From positions 1 through 64,000 of the forward strand of contig NZ_JACTGR010000007.1 of the NCBI RefSeq assembly GCF_014489075.1: a stretch of 64,000 nt of DNA, given 5' to 3'. The notes beneath the pieces are model-generated. The model worked only from the letters and a program-made list of their open reading frames with translations. It was not told the DNA's origin and did not search any database. Both the position numbers and the translations under genes were made by a program. Of the stretch, positions 60,207 to 64,000 are shown piece by piece. The first letter of the stretch is position 1. Each line of letters starts with the position of its first letter. This stretch comes from Sphingomonas sp. JC676 (GTDB taxonomy: Bacteria > Pseudomonadota > Alphaproteobacteria > Sphingomonadales > Sphingomonadaceae).

Positions 60207-60236
60207 TTGCCGCTTTTCGCTTCCTTCGTAGGACTT

Positions 60237-60251
60237 GTTCTGTTTATGTAC
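60237..60251 (+). promoter_or_regulatory. Degenerate LexA (SOS) box candidate upstream of ruvA
   Basis: GTTC-N7-GTAC lies about 140 bases upstream of ruvA. It differs by one base from the alphaproteobacterial LexA site GTTC-N7-GTTC, and ruvA is a classic SOS gene. This is a weak pattern match. Confidence 0.35.
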
Positions 60252-60353
60252 CGGGTGTGATGCTGCACGCCTTCCGCTACGCCTGCGCGCCCGTCCGCCG
60301 TTCGCGGCGCCGTGTCCGCGTATCCGTGAGCGATGCTTTTTTTCACATAGCAG

Positions 60354-60371
60354 GTGTCAACCGTGTCAACC
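60354..60371. repeat. Tandem 9-bp direct repeat upstream of ruvA
   Basis: GTGTCAACC occurs twice in direct succession, 20 bases upstream of the ruvA start. On the minus strand this gives two TTGACA words, which look like -35 boxes facing away from ruvA, without a well-spaced -10. Confidence 0.6.
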
Positions 60372-60390
60372 TGACGCGGGAGGCCCGGCG

Positions 60391-60987
60391 ATGATCGCGC
60401 ACCTCAAGGGTCAGCTCGCCACGATCGGCGCGGACCATGCCGTGGTCGACGTGAACGGCGTCGGCTATCTGTTCGGCGCCTCGGCCCGCACGCTGACCGC
60501 GCTCGGCATCACCGGCGATTTCGTCACGGTGCATACCGAGATGCTGGTCAGCGAGGATTCGATCCGCCTGATGGGCTTCGCCTCGGCCGAGGAGCGCGAC
60601 TGGTTCCGCCTGCTCACCAGCGTGCAGGGCGTGGGCGCCAAGGTCGCGCTGGCGATCCTCTCGATTCTTTCGCCCGAGGAGGCCCAGACCGCCGTCGCCC
60701 GCGCCGACGCCGCGATGATCGCCCGCGCCAACGGGGTAGGGCCCAAGCTCGCCCAGCGCATTGTCAACGAGCTCAAGGACAAGGCCGGCGGCATCGCTCT
60801 GGGCGGCGCCGGCGCCACCTCCGTGCCTGCCGGCGGGGCAGCGGCGGACGCGGTCTCCGCGCTGCTCAACCTCGGTTTCAGGCCTGCCGAGGCATCGGGC
60901 GCGGTGAGCGCGGCGAATGACGAGCTGGGACCCGGCGCCACGCTCGACGCATTGGTGCGCCTCGCGCTCAGAAAGGCTGCGAAATGA
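60391..60987 (+). CDS. ruvA: Holliday junction branch migration protein RuvA
   Basis: RuvA binds Holliday junctions and loads the RuvB motor. The 198-residue product has the N-terminal OB fold (MIAHLKGQLATIGADHAVVDVNGVGY, quoted in part: HLKGQLA, VDVNGVGY), two HhH motifs (LLTSVQGVGAKVALAIL and ANGVGPKLAQRIVNELKDK, about 69-85 and 105-123), and the RuvB-binding C-terminal three-helix domain (about 150-198). GGGAGG precedes the ATG. Its stop overlaps the GFA gene start (ATGA). Confidence 0.96.
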   Translation: MIAHLKGQLATIGADHAVVDVNGVGYLFGASARTLTALGITGDFVTVHTEMLVSEDSIRLMGFASAEERDWFRLLTSVQGVGAKVALAILSILSPEEAQTAVARADAAMIARANGVGPKLAQRIVNELKDKAGGIALGGAGATSVPAGGAAADAVSALLNLGFRPAEASGAVSAANDELGPGATLDALVRLALRKAAK

Positions 60988-61382
60988 CGGTCCGTATCGC
61001 TACTTGCCGCTGCGGACAGCTCGAGGTCGAATGCGCCGGCGAGCCGGTGCGCGTCTCGGTGTGCCATTGCCTGAACTGCCAGCGGCGCAGCGGCTCGTCC
61101 TTTGCCGCCCAGGCGCGCTTTCCCGCCGAGGCGGTGACCACCCGCGGCGAATCGATCGAATGGGTCCCCGTCCCCGACGGAGGACCTCCCATGACCTTCC
61201 ATTTCTGCCCGAAATGCGGATCGACCGGCTGGTTTCAGGGCGGCGTGATGCCCGAACTAATCGCGGTCCCGGTCGGCAATTTCGCCGATCCGCGCTTTCC
61301 GGCGCCGCTTTATTCCGTGTGGGAGCAGCGCAAGCACGAATGGGTCACGATCCATGCCGAGGGGCTCGAGCATTATGACTGA
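60984..61382 (+). CDS. GFA family protein (CENP-V/glutathione-dependent formaldehyde-activating fold)
   Basis: A 132-residue zinc-binding protein of the GFA family. The Cys set is complete: CRCGQLEVEC (about 8-17), CHCLNCQRRSGS (about 28-39) and FCPKCGSTG (about 73-81). The family is named after an S-hydroxymethylglutathione synthase whose activity is disputed; most members have no known substrate. It is translationally coupled to ruvA, an arrangement without obvious functional logic. Confidence 0.92.
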   Translation: MTVRIATCRCGQLEVECAGEPVRVSVCHCLNCQRRSGSSFAAQARFPAEAVTTRGESIEWVPVPDGGPPMTFHFCPKCGSTGWFQGGVMPELIAVPVGNFADPRFPAPLYSVWEQRKHEWVTIHAEGLEHYD

Positions 61383-61433
61383 CGCCGGTAGCATCGCCCG
61401 GCGCCTGGCGTGCAGTAAGGCAGCGAAATAACC

Positions 61434-61991
61434 ATGGAAATCGAAGTCAGCGCCGAGGCCAAGGACAAGTCGCTCAACCGCAACGTGGCGATCACCGTCG
61501 TCATATTGTCGGTGTTCATGGGCCTGTGCGGGATCAAGGACGGCAATATCGTCCAGGCGATGCAGGCCGCCCAGTCCGCGTCGGTCGATGGCTGGAACGA
61601 ATATCAGGCGACCCGCACCAAGCTGCACATCGCCGAGACCAGCCGTGTCCAGATCGCTGCGCTCGCCGCCGATCCGGTCAGGGCCGCGCCGGTGCTCGCG
61701 ACCATCGATCGCGACATCGCCAAATACCGGGCCGAGGCGCCGCGCCTTGCCGCCCAGGCCAAGGCGCAGTCGGACCAGTATGACGCGCTCAACGTCCATG
61801 ACGACCAGTTCGATGCCAGCGATGCGGCGATCTCCACCGCCATTTCGATCGCGGCGGTCTCGGCGCTGGCCGAGAGCGGCTGGCTGCTCGGCGCGGCCTG
61901 GGCGTTCGGTGCGTTCGGCCTGTTCATGGGGCTGTGCGGGTTTCTGGGCTGGGGGTTCCACCCGGCGCTGCTGAGCGGGCTGCTCGGATGA
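61434..61991 (+). CDS. DUF4337 family membrane protein
   Basis: A 185-residue membrane protein with an N-terminal helix (VAITVVILSVFMGLCGIKDG, about 19-38), a periplasmic or cytoplasmic helical middle (about 40-130, with WNEYQATRTKLHIAE), and two C-terminal membrane helices. This is the DUF4337 pattern; function unknown. Its stop overlaps the start of the following gene (ATGA). Confidence 0.88.
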   Translation: MEIEVSAEAKDKSLNRNVAITVVILSVFMGLCGIKDGNIVQAMQAAQSASVDGWNEYQATRTKLHIAETSRVQIAALAADPVRAAPVLATIDRDIAKYRAEAPRLAAQAKAQSDQYDALNVHDDQFDASDAAISTAISIAAVSALAESGWLLGAAWAFGAFGLFMGLCGFLGWGFHPALLSGLLG

Positions 61992-62371
61992 GCGACGCTG
62001 GTTATCATGCTCGCGTAGCGGACTTGCTGAAGCACTGCCCGTTCCTTGCGGCGCCTTTGCGTGAAGTCCAACTGCTCGACGAGGAGGATTTTGCGTTGGC
62101 GACTGTGATCTTCGGCGGAACGGCAACCCTCCTTAAGGAGCATCGGTTGCCGCCAGAGCAGGAAGATGCGGTTTTCGCCTATTTCAATGGGCTCGCGGAA
62201 CGAGCGGATACCGAGGATCGCGAAATCCTCGGTATCGGTGCGCTGGAACTCTTCAATGACGATGCGGCTTCCCAGCGTGTGGCGCGTGCCAAGCTCACCG
62301 GCTCTGCGCTGGCGATGCTTGAGGAATTTCGGGTGTCTTGGGGACAGCCCGACTATGGCCGTGCACCATGA
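61988..62371 (+). CDS. Hypothetical protein, lower-GC, coupled to ruvB
   Basis: A 127-residue soluble, acidic protein without recognisable motifs (LLKHCPFLAAPLREVQLLDEEDF at about 11-33 is the most regular part, quoted in pieces: LLKHCPFLA, QLLDEEDFA). By eye it is lower in G+C than its neighbours. It overlaps DUF4337 at its start and ruvB at its stop (both ATGA), so it is translated in series with both. It may be a small immunity- or adaptor-like protein that moved into the operon; that is only a guess. Confidence 0.7.
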   Translation: MSDAGYHARVADLLKHCPFLAAPLREVQLLDEEDFALATVIFGGTATLLKEHRLPPEQEDAVFAYFNGLAERADTEDREILGIGALELFNDDAASQRVARAKLTGSALAMLEEFRVSWGQPDYGRAP

Positions 62372-63390
62372 CCGACGCCGATCGCATCCTCGCCCCCGCG
62401 CGCAAGCCCGAGGATATCGACGCCGCGCTGCGTCCCAAGTCGCTCGACGAGTTCGTCGGCCAGAAGGCCGCGCGCGAGAATCTGCGCGTGTTCATCCAGG
62501 CCGCCAAGGCGCGCGGCGAGGCGCTCGATCATGTCCTCTTCTTCGGCCCCCCGGGCCTCGGCAAGACCACGCTCGCCCAGATCGTCGCGCGCGAGATGGG
62601 GGTGGGGTTCCGCGCCACCTCCGGCCCGGTCATCGCCAAGTCGGGCGATCTCGCTGCCCTGCTGACCAATCTCGAGGATGGCGACGTCCTGTTCATCGAC
62701 GAGATCCACCGTCTCGCGCCCGCGGTCGAGGAAGTTCTCTACCCCGCGATGGAGGACCGCGCGCTCGATCTGATGATCGGAGAAGGGCCGTCCGCCCGAT
62801 CGGTGCGGATCGACCTGCCGCGCTTCACCCTGGTCGGCGCGACGACCCGTCAGGGCCTGCTCACCACGCCGCTGCGCGACCGCTTCGGTATCCCGATCCG
62901 CCTGCAATTCTACACGGTCGAGGAGCTGACCAAAGTCGTCACCCGCGCCGCGAGCCTGCTCGACCTGCATGTGGCGCAGGACGGCGCGCACGAGATCGCC
63001 CGCCGCTCGCGCGGCACGCCGCGCATCGCCGGGCGGCTGCTCCGCCGGGTGCGCGATTTCGCTAACGTGCTGGGCGAGGAGACGGTCCACGCTCAGGTGG
63101 CGGATTCGGCGCTCACCCGGCTCGAAGTCGATGCGCTCGGCCTCGATGCGATGGATCGCCGCTACCTCCTGATGATCGCCGATATCTACAAGGGCGGCCC
63201 GGTCGGCGTGGAGACGCTGGCGGCGGGCCTCAGCGAGCCGCGCGACACGATCGAGGAAGTGATCGAGCCCTATCTGATCCAGATCGGCATGATCGCCCGC
63301 ACCGCGCGGGGGCGCTGCCTCAACGCCGCCGGGTGGAAGCATCTGGGGCTCAATCCCCCCGCCTCCACCCAGGACGGGCTGTTCGACTAG
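62368..63390 (+). CDS. ruvB: Holliday junction branch migration ATPase RuvB
   Basis: RuvB is the hexameric AAA+ motor of branch migration. The 340-residue product shows Walker A GPPGLGKTTLAQ (about 60-71), Walker B VLFIDEIHRL (about 109-118), sensor 1 LVGATTRQGLL (about 155-165), the arginine finger region PLRDRFG and the C-terminal winged helix (GRCLNAAGWKHLG). The start overlaps the preceding small gene (ATGA). Confidence 0.97.
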   Translation: MTDADRILAPARKPEDIDAALRPKSLDEFVGQKAARENLRVFIQAAKARGEALDHVLFFGPPGLGKTTLAQIVAREMGVGFRATSGPVIAKSGDLAALLTNLEDGDVLFIDEIHRLAPAVEEVLYPAMEDRALDLMIGEGPSARSVRIDLPRFTLVGATTRQGLLTTPLRDRFGIPIRLQFYTVEELTKVVTRAASLLDLHVAQDGAHEIARRSRGTPRIAGRLLRRVRDFANVLGEETVHAQVADSALTRLEVDALGLDAMDRRYLLMIADIYKGGPVGVETLAAGLSEPRDTIEEVIEPYLIQIGMIARTARGRCLNAAGWKHLGLNPPASTQDGLFD

Positions 63391-63394
63391 GCGC

Positions 63395-63811
63395 TCAGCG
63401 CCATTCGAGCATGGCGTAGCGCAGCATCGCCACGGCGAGCCCGGCAGCCGTGACGATGCGGATGCCGCCCGCCAGGTCGATCGCAACGTGCGGCGCCGCG
63501 AGGAGCACCGCCGCTGCAGCCCCGAGCGCCGCGAAGAAGCCCCAGCTGATCGCCCGGCCGCGATTGGCGATCGAAAGCTCGTCGTTGAGCAGCGCCCGCA
63601 TCTGGCGGCTCAGCGCAAGCCCGCCGCCGGTGGCGAGCACGATCGACCAGGTGGCCATGAGCAGGATCCACCCCAGCCCCTCGGCGGTCGCTGACGTGTC
63701 CGTAGTGCGCAGGAACGCCGTGACGGTAACGACCGCCGCGCCGATCGCGAGCAAGGCGGCCCGCGCGCGCGACGCGCGTTCGGCCCGGTCCTGGAGGTTG
63801 GCTTGCATCAT
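63395..63811 (-). CDS. Small four-helix membrane protein
   Basis: A 138-residue inner-membrane protein with about four hydrophobic helices (AALLAIGAAVVTVTAF, GWILLMATWSIVLATGGG, AISWGFFAALGAAAAVLLAA, IVTAAGLAVAMLRYAML, shortened to fit). No enzyme motif is visible. It starts inside the stop of the Xre regulator gene (ATGA), and such regulator-plus-membrane-protein pairs are common in alphaproteobacteria; the regulator probably controls this gene. Confidence 0.8.
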   Translation of the reverse strand: MMQANLQDRAERASRARAALLAIGAAVVTVTAFLRTTDTSATAEGLGWILLMATWSIVLATGGGLALSRQMRALLNDELSIANRGRAISWGFFAALGAAAAVLLAAPHVAIDLAGGIRIVTAAGLAVAMLRYAMLEWR

Positions 63812-64000
63812 TCGGTTCCCTCGAGCGAGAAGATGTCCTCCACCCGGCAGCCCAGCGCGCGGGCGAGCTTGAGGGCGAGGGTGGTCGAGGGCACGAACAC
63901 GCCATTCTCGACCGTGTTGATCGTCTTGCGGCTTACGCCCACCATCTCGGCAAGCGCGGCCTGGGTCAGGTCGCGCGCCGCGCGCAGTTCGCGCAGCCGA
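63808..64000 (-). CDS. Xre-family HTH regulator (partial, cut by window edge)
   Basis: The last 63 residues of a small helix-turn-helix regulator; the start lies beyond position 64000. The HTH is plain: LRELRAARDLTQAALAEMVG, then VSRKTINTVENGVFVPS, followed by LALKLARALGCRVEDIF. Whole proteins of this type are about 65-75 residues, so little is missing. The stop overlaps the start of the membrane protein gene. Confidence 0.9.
   Translation of the reverse strand, partial: RLRELRAARDLTQAALAEMVGVSRKTINTVENGVFVPSTTLALKLARALGCRVEDIFSLEGTE

Overview
The window (about 66% G+C, dense, frequent 4-bp ATGA/GTGA/TTGA gene overlaps) looks like chromosomal DNA of a sphingomonad (Alphaproteobacteria, Sphingomonas-like). 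The signs are the conserved blocks lgt-midA-pgeF, xseA/DUF2093/M23, yebC-ruvC-ruvA-ruvB, a GapR-type DUF2312 protein, a C-minus L36, and large TonB-dependent receptors paired with acylases and peptidases. I see no tRNA, rRNA, CRISPR array, prophage, transposase or plasmid gene. No gap between genes exceeds 300 bases; the longest are 27788-28050, 33775-34024, 48386-48621 and 60156-60390, each described below.

Layout. 0.1-7.2 kb: a glycan island with a GH92 mannosidase-type enzyme, a small low-GC gene of unknown function, a GH9 enzyme and an MFS transporter. 7.3-11.3 kb: a haem-oxygenase-like diiron protein, a secreted TPR protein and a PLP trans-sulfuration enzyme. 11.3-15.1 kb (minus strand): the tightly overlapping lgt-midA-GNAT-GNAT-pgeF operon. 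15.2-19.2 kb: an orphan molybdenum hydroxylase large subunit coupled to hemH, then an acetoacetyl-CoA reductase. 19.4-27.8 kb: an esterase-like/phytase-fold protein, rpmB, a small membrane pair, tadA, a CorC/HlyC-type protein, an HHH membrane protein, then purD and xseA, whose start codons overlap on opposite strands, followed by DUF2093 and an M23 peptidase.

28-45.3 kb: envelope scavenging genes. A cysteine-rich TonB-dependent receptor, clpB, a second TonB-dependent receptor, a penicillin-acylase-type Ntn hydrolase, a secreted ExbD-like protein without membrane anchor, M28 and M16 peptidases, and a CocE/NonD hydrolase. A 17-bp near-palindromic motif lies upstream of both receptors; the second copy fills the spacer of a heat-shock-like promoter for clpB.

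45.4-58.1 kb: DUF808, purE-purK, gpmA, a dienelactone hydrolase, a three-domain FkbH/GNAT/SGNH-like fusion, an M14 peptidase operon, L36, pyk, DUF1244, an SGNH hydrolase and gapR. 58.2-64 kb: yebC and the ruvC/ruvA/ruvB genes, interrupted by four unrelated genes (RcnB-like, GFA, DUF4337 and a low-GC 127-residue protein translationally coupled to ruvB), then a small membrane protein and an Xre-type regulator cut by the window edge.

Functional assignments rest on motif recognition by eye. Promoters, operators and hairpins are sequence-pattern calls only.
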